NCBI GenBank assembly: GCA_963978905.1
Contig: OZ022261.1
Coordinates: 18,461,582-18,525,581, forward strand
From: Trichostrongylus colubriformis
Lineage: Eukaryota > Nematoda > Chromadorea > Rhabditida > Trichostrongylidae
DNA: 64,000 nucleotides
Reading direction: 5' to 3'
A model generated the notes under the pieces. The model saw nothing but the letters and a program-made list of their open reading frames with translations. It made no database searches and was not told the origin of the DNA. Below, piece after piece: positions 1 through 10,962 of the stretch. The number at the start of each line of letters is the position of its first letter. Position 1 is the stretch's first letter. A program made the position numbers and the translations under genes.

Positions 1-700
1 TGGCTTGTATGTTCATAATGGTGACGTCGCTGTCGTGCGTATCGCGGTGGTAATCCCTGCGACCTCGATACTCTTTCGTTACATACTAGTTCCAGTCTAA
101 TGACTGACTCAACACTTGTGTCTTTGCTCATATGTTCAACATCATGATATTGAAACTTGTTGTTCCGTGTAGTACCAGTAGTTCTACATTCACTGATATG
201 GTCATTCTCTCAGAGTTAGGTGTCCTATAGATAAAACTGTAATTACTACTTAGTTTGTTCACTCAAAATAGATCTTATCTGAAGTGGTTTCTGCGATTGG
301 CAGGGCCCGATGGAGGCTGGACAGGCGTATCATGATTCCAATCAATCGCGTCATGTGCTGCGTATGACCGTATGACCGATACCCACCACAGGTCCGCGCG
401 ACAGCGACCGATACGTCAGTGATGCGGGCGGAAAAAAGTCGCCTTCGCCGGATTGAGTGGGTAGGACACGGTTGCAGGATTATTCCAGTTCATTTTTCCT
501 GCACCTCTTGGTATCACTCTACATTCAACAAATGACCAAATCTTCTACTCACATCTGTCGGGCGGAGGTGGTGTAATAAGTGGTGACGCGCACCTCCACT
601 CCTATGGTGACTATACATCGCACATCAGCTGGCCCCCGCAAGCCATTGTACAGGCCAAATCACATGCATCTGCCACCAAAATCATATACTCTATATATAA
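1..700. other. Stretch without recognisable gene
   Basis: No exon with credible splice sites and no known domain is visible on either strand. Only short frames occur. Likely intergenic or intronic sequence. Confidence 0.5.
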
Positions 701-721
701 AGTATGCTCTATATATAAAGC

Positions 722-737
722 AGAAGTTTGGTGTGTT

Positions 738-768
<31 letters not shown>

Positions 769-782
769 GTCTGTCTGTCCGC
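722..782. repeat. GT microsatellite in a dispersed repeat
   Basis: A run of GT units follows the words AGAAGTTTGGTGTGTTTG. The same word followed by another GT run lies at about 1769-1812, so the microsatellite belongs to a dispersed repeat rather than being an isolated slippage tract. Confidence 0.7.
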
Positions 783-800
783 TCACCGCATAATTTCTAT

Positions 801-1365
801 CTCGCGTCGCAGCAAAGCTGGGATCCTGAATTTTTAAGGTAATGTGGGGGTGTTAAGGGGACATCAATGGTGAGGGAACGGAAGTGATAGCAACTGATAA
901 GGGCTGATAAGGAGCCTCGAAAGGCGAATAGCGGGAAATTCATATCTCGCGTCGCAGCAAAGCTGGGATCCTGAATTTTTATGGTAATGTAGGTGTGGTA
1001 AGGGGACATTAATGGTGAAGGAACGGAAGTGATAGCAACTGATAAGGGCTGATAAGGAGCCTCGAAAGGCGAATGGCGGGAAATTCATATCTCGCGTCGC
1101 AGCAAAGCTGGGATACTGAATTTTTAAGGTAATGTAGGGGTGGTAAGGGGACATTAATGGTGAATGAACGGAAGTGATAGCAACTGATAAGGGCTGATAA
1201 GGAGCCTCGAAAGGCGAATGGCGGGAAATTCATATCTCGCGTCGCAGCAAAGCTGGGATCCTGAATTTTTAAGGTAATGTAGGGGTGGTAAGGGGATATC
1301 AGTGGTGAGGGAACGGATGTGATAGCAACTGAAGGGCTGATAAGGAGCCTCGAAAGGCGAATGGC
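801..1365. repeat. Tandem array, period 145 bp, about 3.9 copies
   Basis: The word CTCGCGTCGCAGCAAAGC starts at 801, 946, 1091 and 1236, exactly 145 bases apart. Units differ by only a few bases, so the expansion is recent. The last unit breaks off near 1363. Short open frames on the minus strand repeat with the same period and are by-products of the array, not genes. Confidence 0.93.
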
Positions 1366-1569
1366 GACGCAGCTGTGTTGTGATGGGCCGGTAAGGAAAT
1401 TACACCTAGGGATACACCGAGGGTACCCATGTCACTCCCACAGTCCAGCGTCAATCATTTACAACCTGTCTGCACCACATACACACCTATCCCATTGTTA
1501 TATGTCTCAACTGAACTGCTGTCTGGAAAGGTCGGGCATGTTAGAATTGGGTAGATGCTGACCTAAGCG

Positions 1570-3010
1570 CACAGAGCACATAAGAATTAAGCCTAGCTCC
1601 GCCCACTGTGAGCGAGGCTTGCGCGGAAACTGCCGGTGTTCAAATTTAAGTCCACGCTCAGGTTCCAAAAATCAGGCAGGCTAGGAATGGACCTGTAGAG
1701 GTCGGGCAAGTTAGGGATGGGTTAGGGTAAGCCAAAATGTACGGAGCACATGAGAGGCAAGCTAAAACCAGAAGTTTGGTGTGTTTGTGTGTGTGTGTGT
1801 GTGCATGTGTCCGTTTTTTGTCACATAATCTACTTTCAACTCAATTGCAACGTGGAGAGGTCGGGCAAGTTGGGGATGGGTAGGGGTTGACCAAAGTGTG
1901 CGGAGCTCATTAAGGACTAAGCCTAGCTCCGCCCACCGTGAGCGGGGCTTGCGCAGAAATGGTTGAAAAAATCGGCTAAATCAAGAGTGCCTGTAGGGAT
2001 CGTGCAAGTTAAGACTTGGTAGGGCCTCATCTCAACTGTACAGAGCATATAAGAACTAAGCCTAGCTCCGCCCACCATGGGCGGGTCTTGCGCCGAAATC
2101 GATGAATAAATGAATTTATGTCCTCGCTCAGGTGTTGGAAATCGGGCAAGTTAGGAAAGAGTCTGTTGAAGTCGCGCATGTAAGGACTGGAGAGGGACTG
2201 ACCAAAGTAAAGGGAACACAGATCACAGGGAACGCAAATTAGGCACGGGCTGTGGAGGTCGGGCAGGTTAGTATTGGGTAGGGACCAAGTGTACGGACCA
2301 CATAAGTTCTAAGCCTAACTCCGCCCACCATGGGAGGGGCTTGCGCCGAAATCGATGAATAAACGAATTTAGGTCCTCGCTTAAGTGCGGAAAATCGGGC
2401 AAGTTAGGAAAGGGTTGTTGAAGTCGTGCGAGTAAGGACTGGATAGGGACAGACCAAAATGTAGGGAGCACACAAGAAGCAAATTAGGAACGGGCCTGTA
2501 GAGGTAGGGCAAGTTAGGAGAGCGTAGAGGAAAACATAAGTGTACGGAGCACATAAATTCTAAGCCTATCTGTTGAAGTCGCGCATGTAAGGACTGGGGA
2601 GGGACTGACCAAAGTGAAGGGTGCAATAAGCAAATAAGGCACGGGCCTGTGGAGGGCGGGCAGGTTAGGATTGGGTAGGAGTCATGTGTACGGAGCATAT
2701 AAGTTTTAAGGTTAGCTCCGCCCACTATGGGCGGGGCCTGCGCCAAAACCGATGGGTACTCAAATTTATAAACCCTCGCTTGGGTTGCGAAAATCGGGAA
2801 GGTCAGGAATGGGACTGCTCAGGTCGTGCGAGTAAGAACTGGATAGGGACAGACCAAAATGTAGGGAGCACACAAGAAGCAAATTAGGTACGGGTGTGTG
2901 GAGGTCGGGCAGGTTAGGATTGGGTAGGAGTCAACCCACCAAATTTATGTACTCTGTACACGTCAACCCCCTGTGTATAGAGTACATAAGTTCTAAGCCT
3001 AGCCCGGCCA
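1570..3010. repeat. Irregular array of diverged repeat units
   Basis: The word GCCTAGCTCCGCCCAC or a close variant recurs near 1591, 1921, 2060, 2313, 2711 and 2995, each usually followed by GCGGGGCTTGCGC. Between them lie copies of a GGTCGGGCAAGTTAGG-type block. Spacing is irregular (about 140 to 330 bases), which suggests an old tandem array broken by deletions. Confidence 0.8.
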
Positions 3011-3569
3011 TAATTGCAATATTGGTACCACACTCACAAAGTGACTGTTTGTTCTCGGTTACCATTAGGGGGTGGTGTGTTATTATCAGGTGTATCTCTC
3101 GGCAATCAGTTAAGGTCAATGTTTCTTATAGAACTGATACATGCACGTCCTCTCCAAACTTTTAATCCTCAAAAGTCAACTACTACGGAGCGTCTCAGCG
3201 CTCACGATGAGACACCTCCAACTGCTGCCGCTCCTTTTAGCGTGGCCGCCCCTCTGCGATTGTGCCTTACACACTTGGATCAACGATGGGAAGGGGGTCT
3301 TCTTTCTTGGATTTTTTGACCGTTTCGATCCATCTTCCTTACTTTGGTACTACTAAGTGCTTCAATTCTATTTTTGTGTTCGGATCGAATCCTGCCTTTC
3401 TTTTAAGGGGTTTTGCCTTCAGTGGGGAAGAAGTTACAGATGGGTGTGGTGTCTCTTAGTTTTAACCAAAGCCGATGATCGTTGGAGATTTGCAATATGT
3501 ACAAGCCGCATATTATCCGTTCCCTGCTACTATGTGCGCTCCCTATACACAGGGCCTATTCCTGCTGCA

Positions 3570-3720
3570 ATGCGCGCGAAGCGCGCATGCGAAAGTCGTC
3601 TCGCCGCGCTAGCGGCGAGCCGAGAGTCGCTCCTCGCTACAAAACAGAAAGCCCTAAAGCCACCCTGCCGGGGCGGCGAAGCCGCCCCTACGAGGATTGG
3701 CCGGCGAAGCCGGCCAATCC
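3570..3720. repeat. Cluster of four perfect GC-rich hairpins
   Basis: Four inverted repeats follow each other in 150 bases: 3570-3588 (8-bp stem, GAA loop), 3600-3619 (8-bp stem, GCTA loop), 3670-3688 (8-bp stem, GAA loop) and 3694-3720 (12-bp stem, GAA loop). Three share the core GCGAAGC, a DNA heptamer known to form an unusually stable mini-hairpin. A half copy (TTGGCCGGCG) follows at about 3734. They lie just upstream of a Ty3/gypsy remnant; whether they belong to it is unknown. Confidence 0.85.
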
Positions 3721-3756
3721 GAGTCCAGGAGGGTTGGCCGGCGTCAGCGACGTACT

Positions 3757-6700
3757 ATGGTCGACTTCACATTGAAGAGCTCTGATGGAATACGCCATGA
3801 TAGACGAGGACATTGCTACGTCACCGAAGACCTCGACATCTTCGGCTGGGAATGGATCCAGCAAATTTCAGAGCTGGTGAAACCACTGCAGAAGTATATC
3901 GCCAACGTAACCTTGCTTGCTGATCCTGCTGCGACCTGTCGAGAAGAGATTGTCGCTAAACTGAAGGTCACCCATGTCGAGCTATTCAAGACAGGACTCG
4001 GACGATGCTCAAAGACCAAAGCGACACTGTAGCTGATACCCAATGCTCATCCTGTCTTCACAAAGAAGCGTCCCGTGCCGTACGCCTATATAGCCGCTCT
4101 GGATGAAGAGATCGATCGCTTGCTTGCAGAAGGGGTTCTTTCTCCAGTCGACTACTCCGCCTGGGCAGCACCCGTCGTCGTCGTCAAGAAGACTGATGGA
4201 ACCATGCGCCTCTGTGCGGACTTTTCTACTGGACTGAACGACGCGCTGATGTTACATCAGCATCCGCTGCCTACTCCGGACGACATTTTCACCAAGCTGA
4301 ACGGCGGCACGACATTCACGCAGATCGACTTCGCCGACGCTTATCTACAGAACGAGCTCGACGAGGAGGCGAAGGAGCTACTTACCATCAACACGCACAG
4401 AGGATTACTCCGCCACAATTGCCTCCCATTTGGCGTCCAATCTGCACCAGGCATCTTTCAGCAAATCATTGATTCCATGATTTGCGGACTCAGAGGTTGC
4501 GCTGCGTACCTCGACGACGCCATCGTCACCGGCCGCACTATCGAGGAGCACGTCGCCAACTTGGAAGCTCTCTTTAAAAGGATATCCGACTACGGCTTCC
4601 GCGTCCGTATCGAGAGATGTAATTTCCTGATGCCTCAGCTCCGATACCTAGGACATATAATCGATTCCACCGGACGCCGACCCGATCCTGCCAAGATCGA
4701 GGTGATCCGCAAGGTGCCACACCCCACGAACATCACACAAGTACGATCGTTCTTGGGAATGCTCAACTACTAAGGTCACTTCGTCAGCGAGATGCGACAA
4801 CTGCGTGCACCGTTGGACAACCTCCTGAAGAAGAACACACCGTCCGAATGGTCCGCCGAGTGCCAAGAAGCCTTCCAACGCGCCAAGGATGTGCTTGCCT
4901 CGGACCTCCTGCTCACCCACTACGATCCCACAGAGGAGATCGTTTTTGCGGCCGATGCATCGGAGTACGGGATAGGAGCAGTGATCAGCCATCGTCTTCC
5001 GGATGGAACGGCGAAAGTGATTCACCATGATTGCCGTTCCCTAACAGCTGCCGAGAAGAATTACGGACAGGTCGAGAAAGAGGCTCTCGCCATAACGTTT
5101 GCCCTACGGAAGTTCCACCGTTACATATACAGGCGCCTCTTCAAGCTGTTAACCGACCACAAGCCACTCCTCGCCATTTTCGGAAGTAGGAAAGGAGTGC
5201 CGGTATATACTGCAAATCGACTTCAACGATGGGCTTTGATAATGAAGAACTACGACTTCAACATTGAATACCAAAGCTCCACGAGTTTTGGGCAAGCGAA
5301 CGCCCTTTCTCGCCTCATCGCGGAACAATCGACCACCCTAGAAGATTTAGTCTTCGCAGCGATCGAAAAGGATTCGTCCGCCGTTTTTATCAATGCCACG
5401 TCCAAGCTACCAATCGATGCCCATAGGGTAGCCGAAGAAACATCAAAGGATTCAGTCCTGAAGAACATCCTCGAATATGTGCAATGTGGAGAATGGCCGA
5501 AGAAATCAGATGCCGCAAGCCGTTTCGAAAGCCTGAGGGAATCACTCTCAACGCAGAATGGTTGTCTATCTGTGGGCGATCGCATTGTGATTCCAGATAG
5601 CCTTCGCAGTGCTGTACTCATCGAACTTCATGAGGGACACCCAGGGATGACGCGGATGAAGATGGTCGCCAGAGACTACGTCTTCTGGATGAACATCAAC
5701 AGCGACATCGAAAACTTCGTCAAGACATGCATTCCCTGTCAGGAAACTGCAAAGAGTCCAGTAAAAGCAAAACTTTGTTCATGGCCGATGGAGGATAAGC
5801 CGTGGCACCGTGCTGACTTCGCTGGGCCGATGGATGGAAAAATGTACCTCGTCATCGTCGACGCCTACTCGAAATGGCCCGAGATTGTCGAGATGTCATC
5901 CACAACGGCAACCAGCACAGTAGGAGAGTTACGCCGCCTCTTCGCCCAATTTGGCAATCCGCAGACGCTAGTAATGGACAATGGACCGCAATTCGCAGCC
6001 CAGGAATTTAACGACTACTGCCACTGAAATGGTATCAGGCAAATCACGTCGCCACCATTTCACCCTCAGTCCAATGGACAGGCGGAGCGCTTCGTGGACA
6101 CCTTTAAGAGGGGCTTCAAGAAGATGAGGAAGCACTCATCTCCGACAGAAGCACTGCAGAAATTTCTTTTAACATACCGTCGGAGTCCCTGCCCTTCCGC
6201 GGCGGGAGGACAGTCACCAGCTGAGACTTTCCTGGGAGACAATTCAGAACCACACTCAGTCTCCTCAAGCCATCTGCCACCCAAAAGAGCGAGAACCGAA
6301 ACCGAGAAAGGAGGACCAGTGTAATCGTCATCACGGAGCTCGACACAAACAGTTCACCGTGGGCGACTTCGTGTGGACAATGGACTACCGTTCAAGAACG
6401 CCACGGCAGGTCCCTGGACGGATACAACAACGCCATGGGAAAAGGCTTTATGATGTACTGGTCGATGGACAAATATGGAGACGAAATACCAACCAATTGC
6501 GATTGTGTGCTAATAAAGTGCCATCTGTTACAGAATCACCGTCAGAATTAGTGGACCTACCACTGCTACCATGCTCCAGGCAACAGCAGGGACCGACAGC
6601 GTTAAGGACAACACAAGCCACAGCATCAGTTACACTGCGGAACACTTCGACAACAACGCAGTCCACGACCGAGGAAGTCTCTGGAGAGCGACGATCAAGA

Positions 6701-6769
6701 CCACGCCGTGCACCGGACCGATTGAACGTCGACCCCAAGAAGAAGACGTACACCCAGTGTCCATCTTAG
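3757..6769 (+). pseudogene. Ty3/gypsy retrotransposon pol, degenerate
   Basis: One reading frame encodes a Ty3/gypsy polyprotein interrupted by stops at 4030, 4771 and 6025 and by a one-base frameshift at roughly 6270-6302. Domains in order: pre-RT linker (3757-4074); reverse transcriptase with LCADFSTGLND, the motif-A stretch QIDFADAY, LPFG and the catalytic YLDD (near 4507); RNase H with FAADASEYG and TDHKPLL; integrase with an H..H/C..C zinc module, two visible catalytic Asp contexts (VDAYSKWPE, VMDNGPQF) and the Glu context after the third stop (NGQAERF); then a C-terminal tail in the shifted frame (GDFVW). The last frame stops at 6767-6769, directly before a purine tract, as expected of a gypsy element. 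Gag and a retropepsin DTG/DSG are not visible, so the 5' part is missing or beyond recognition. Confidence 0.93.
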
Positions 6770-6775
6770 GGGAGG

Positions 6776-7001
6776 TGTTGGATACTGTAGGTATTGACTA
6801 TTTCAGGCGCAAAGGCGCCCCGACCTTTGGTCTCGCGGCTGATGATGCCTTGACCCTGGCGGGATTACATCCCGATCCCGGAATTTGGTGCCTAATGATA
6901 CTTTGACCCCAAGGGGGTATATTATGTCTTCTTGATTTGCTATGTTCAGTTTATTCTCTTCTGTTACTGAATAAATTTTCTACCTCGCAGTGGACGTAAC
7001 A
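6776..7001 (+). repeat. Probable 3' LTR of the Ty3/gypsy element
   Basis: The pol frame ends at a polypurine tract (AGGGGAGG, about 6768-6775). The next bases are TGTTGG, a typical LTR start. An AATAAA lies at 6970-6975 and a CA dinucleotide closes the candidate near 7001. No matching 5' LTR was found upstream, so the right boundary rests on pattern alone. Confidence 0.45.
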
Positions 7002-7793
7002 TGTACAATTTGGGCGAAGGTGCAACCGGATAGAGATCGTGGAAAAGGAAACTATACAATCTTAGGTTGGGATTCAAATGGCGAGACTTATATGTGTCAA
7101 TCCTGGAAGAAACGTGGACAAGAATAGCTGCAGCCGATACTATTCTATGGATAAAAAGCATTCAAAAATTATGAAAACTATGTGATTTTCGGAATAAGTA
7201 AATAAAGTAAACGAAAAGTGTTGCCGTAGATGGTGCATGTATTACGCTGTCAACGCATTTTGGTCAGTGACACTTACACATAAAAGACACAGGCTGAAAA
7301 GGGTAAGTCTTGCTGAAGGGTGTCACTTTGGACAAATCTGACATTTGCCCACGAGATCTCTCCAATGATCTGAATTTTTTTCCACTGGTCCGTTTGTTTT
7401 TAATAGTGCTCAACCAGTGAGGCACTCGTAATCGCACTTCCGACATCCAATCGTCTGTCCAAGGCGAACATTTCTTGGACATGAATTCTTCTGAACCTCA
7501 TCAAAGTATAGTGTGAGCTTTTGGAGATCCCGTCGTGTTTCTGCTGTTATTATTGGTTTGAATAATGAGAAGGTAACGATATCGATTTTAATAAACAACG
7601 CCACGCATTAAAAATTTTCTGAGCCAGGGCACTGCAGGTATTGCTGGAGTTATGCTTGTAGAGGAGCTGAAAATCACCGTACTGTCATAAAATCTTTGTG
7701 AACAGTTGGAAAGATCCAGAATAAAGAAAAGTGGTCATCATACCATGTTTCTTCAATATCAGTTTTTTTTTTTGCATACTAGCACTTTTATAG
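7002..7793. other. Stretch without recognisable gene
   Basis: Only short minus-strand frames (about 7264-7604) are present; they show no domain I recognise and no convincing splice pattern. Confidence 0.4.
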
Positions 7794-9805
7794 CATGGTG
7801 ATAACACCCAGAAAAAGATAATAGACAAATACCATACCATAGTCATCAGATATGAAAGTAGAATATACAATTACATTCCTTTTAGCAATATATTCAACTC
7901 ATTTAAAGTCAAACAAATTCTTTCGGATAACAATAGGGATAATCTGAAGGATTTCATATCCATAAGGACGGTTTATAAATATCACGATGCGGTAGCCAAT
8001 AAAATATTCAATTATAATAAGATACTTGAAAGTCTTAAAAAAGATAACTTAGAAGAAGTAATGAAGAACCAGTGCGCTTGTAGCCAAACATGTTTTGCAA
8101 AATATAACAATATCGATTTGGGACACGTTGTCACAGGTGATTTAAACATAATCAAAGAAGAAAAATTAAGAAGTATTTTGGAAAAAGGAGCAGACTAAAA
8201 ATTGAAACAATATATTTAGAAAAGGTGGAGGAAGTTATCAATTTCTATGAGAATAAGTATAATTTGAATATCGAAAAAGTTAAACTATTACACAAATACT
8301 TCCGGACTTGTTACCATGACAGAGATAAACCTCTACTCACAAGCAGCAATCTTGAAGGTCAGGGGGAATGCTTACCAAATGATATTATTAAACGATACCA
8401 AAATAATTTTGTGTTCTGTCCGCTAGACAAGGCAAGTAATTGCCATTGGCATTGGCTTTAATTGGCAAGAAAATAATTATGGGGTTATTTGGAAAACATT
8501 TTATTCAAGGGTCCTTATGAAGGAAATAGGCATTTTATATGATAAGGATAAACAAAGTTTTTCAATGCATAATACCAATAATACCTACAATAGGGAGAAT
8601 TGTGAGAATAAGTATGCCATACTACTCAGAAATAAGCTTTTTTGTACACGAAACAAGCTCAATATATTCCAAAAAGCGGAACTACCAGTTATATATGCAA
8701 TACCTAAACTACATAAGAATCCTATTAAGTTAAGATTCATCACAGGAGCCAAAAAATAGCAGTATGAAAACATTAGCTCAAGAATTACATATTATTTTCA
8801 CATTTATCAAGAACCATTTCATACAGTATGCCAATGTAGTGCAGAGTTGGAACAAAACAATAAAAACATATTGGTCTAGTAATGATATTAATATCAGTAG
8901 AGAACTAATTACAAATACTCACAATAATTTAAAGTTATATACGGCAGATTTCACAGACATGTTTACGAATCTAGAACATAATACAATCATAAAAATATAC
9001 AAATATTGCTAACTATCTGTTTCAAAAATTCCAGTAAACAGCTTCTTGTCACTAACGGATATCGTGTTTATTACACGGATGGTCAGGATATCAAAAAAGT
9101 TTATAGAAGCTACAATACCAATGATTTAATACACTTAGTTGATTATTTGTTAAAAAATAGCTACTGTCTATTCGGAGATAATATATATAAACAAAATAAA
9201 GGGGTACCGCAAGGAGGTAATTTCAGCCCTTTACTAGCAGATCTCACCCTTTCAATTCTAGAATATAATTATGCCAAGAATATAAAGATGAGTAAAGATA
9301 AGTTGTTCCTACCATTCAGATATATGGATGATCTCCTGGTTTTACATAATCAAAGGGAGACAGACATAGAAAAAGAACTAGCATTAGTCTATGAAAACAA
9401 ATTGGAACTGAAGAAAACTAATATTGATCAATATAATAGTAATTATTTAGACTTAAAAATTAATATAGATGAAGGTAAGGTAAACACGATTTTATATAAT
9501 AAAACGGATGATTTTAACTTTAAAGTTAGTAGATTTCCACATAATGATACAAACATATCGAACTACAGTAAAGCTTAGTTACATATACAGAAACTCTCAG
9601 AATAGCTAATACTACTGCAAGATTTAAAAATTTTGAGAATAACTTGCAAGAATCTACGGTAGTCTCACATAATAATAAATACACTAATGAATTTATAATA
9701 GCAAACATATTGAAGTGCATCTATAGAAATAAGTTTATCAGCTATAAATTCTTCAACAATGACCGATACAGAAGTGTCGCGGACTTTGTTAAGACGACCC
9801 TTTAG
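7794..9805 (+). pseudogene. Penelope-type reverse transcriptase remnant, A+T-rich
   Basis: A long coding region runs through at least five frame or stop breaks. The first block is open from 7794 to 8195 and ends in a C.C...C cluster followed by GHVVTGDLNII...KLRSIL. The next blocks carry FVFCPLDKASN (about 8410-8445), YAIPKLHKNP (about 8690-8725), a motif-A stretch YTADFTDMFTNL (about 8938), a motif-B stretch GVPQGGNFSPLLADL (about 9205) and the catalytic YMDDLL (about 9321). After one more shift near 9570 the frame stays open to a stop at 9803-9805. The PKLHK, TDMFTN and RYMDD context suits the Penelope-like superfamily or a close ally. No GIY-YIG endonuclease is visible after the RT. The block is clearly richer in A+T than its surroundings, which may mean a distinct origin. 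Confidence 0.8.
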
Positions 9806-10118
9806 ATATTTCAGTTAAAGTTTTTCATGTTCAATATACAACTCTTATCCGCTCTTATATTTGGTACGCTTACTAACATTTATCTGCTCCGTTGCTAATT
9901 AGTACACATTAGAACGCTGACTATCTTACAGTAATCTACCGTAATTTTAGGACACACGATTATTTTGTCACTTTTGATTAATAATTTCACACATCCCATC
10001 TATTCTCATTCACAATATCCCCGTGTTAGGCATTTGTATATTTTTATTATTTTCTCTTATCCTCACGTCCTGAGACAGGTCATTTAACACATATTAACCC
10101 GATCACCCTCCACTCACT

Positions 10119-10182
10119 GAAGATCCTCAGAGGATGATCGCACAAATGATTCGTATGATGAAGGGGTGAAACGAATCATTTT
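10119..10182. other. Hairpins downstream of the A+T-rich RT remnant
   Basis: A 10-bp perfect stem (AATGATTCGT with ACGAATCATT, about 10146-10181) encloses a 16-base loop containing TGATGA and GGTGAA. A weaker hairpin (ATCCT/AGGAT) precedes it. Hairpins holding TGATGA...GAAAC words are often seen beside Penelope-type elements. The helix II pairing needed for an active hammerhead ribozyme is absent. Confidence 0.4.
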
Positions 10183-10224
10183 TTGTTTATGTACCTAGTT
10201 CATGAGTTTTTATTTATAGTTTAC

Positions 10225-10491
10225 TTACTTGCAAGAATCAAATGTGGATCTGTTGTGAAAATCCCAAGAAGTCGCGTCACAATGGAATCGTCGTGACCTT
10301 GAATTACTGCTCTGCACGAAGGAGGATAAAGAAGGAGAAGACACTGATGATGTCTACGGACTATTGAGCAAAACAAAAAAGGGGGTTGGTGCGAAGAAGG
10401 CCAACTACAGTGGGTGGCGAGCTCAAGTCCATTCACTCGCGTAGAGGTTTTCAGCAGTATGTTACAAAAACTGTTAAGAAAACACACCAGC
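10225..10491. repeat. Dispersed repeat, copy 1 of 2
   Basis: This block matches 14735-15020 in the same orientation. Shared words include GGAGGATAAAGA, GAAAATTCATTCACTCGC-like text and AGCAGTATGTT...ACTGT...AAACACAC. The type of element is not known. Confidence 0.65.
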
Positions 10492-10946
10492 AGCTCAGAT
10501 AGAAAGCCCTTTTTCTACCAGCGTAATAGCGTACTTATTGTTAGTATTTTCTAAAAACCATCCATCCATATCGCTGTGGCACGACTTAGCTGCTACACGA
10601 TTTTGAAAAATTGGAAAAGCGCGGAAGTATGTATGTAGGTCAGTGATCAAGGTCACAACAGTAGCATGAATTGTGACGATATCATCAAAATGATAGAAAG
10701 ACGAGGACAGGCTACAAAAAATCATTGGAAATTATTTTCATGGAATAGCTTGAACAACTTTTCGATATAGATGCTTTTCTTGGCGACACATGACCAAAAT
10801 TAAGTTCGTCACCCAGTAAAAGTCATAAAATTCCCAATTAAGAGAAAATGACAAGTTATTACCGTGCCTATGCCACTTTAGTATAATCATAAAGTGTCGT
10901 GCACATACATAACTATGTAGTCAAATAAACCACTTCGCCAATATTT

Positions 10947-10952
10947 TTTATT
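10947..10952 (-). terminator. Poly(A) signal of the stomatin-family gene
   Basis: AATAAA on the minus strand, starting about 10 bases after the stop codon at 10963-10965. It is the only canonical signal near the end of this gene. Confidence 0.65.
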
Positions 10953-10962
10953 CGTACATACT

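Noticed and set aside
864..1233. Repeated minus-strand frames with SQLCCDARYEFP
   Set aside because: Translation of the 145-bp tandem repeat; no gene context.
801..1365. CRISPR array
   Set aside because: Units are 145 bp and contiguous, with no short repeats separated by unique spacers, and the genome is eukaryotic.
10146..10181. Hammerhead ribozyme (TGATGA ... GAAAC)
   Set aside because: The C before TGATGA is missing and helix II cannot pair; only a plain 10-bp hairpin remains.
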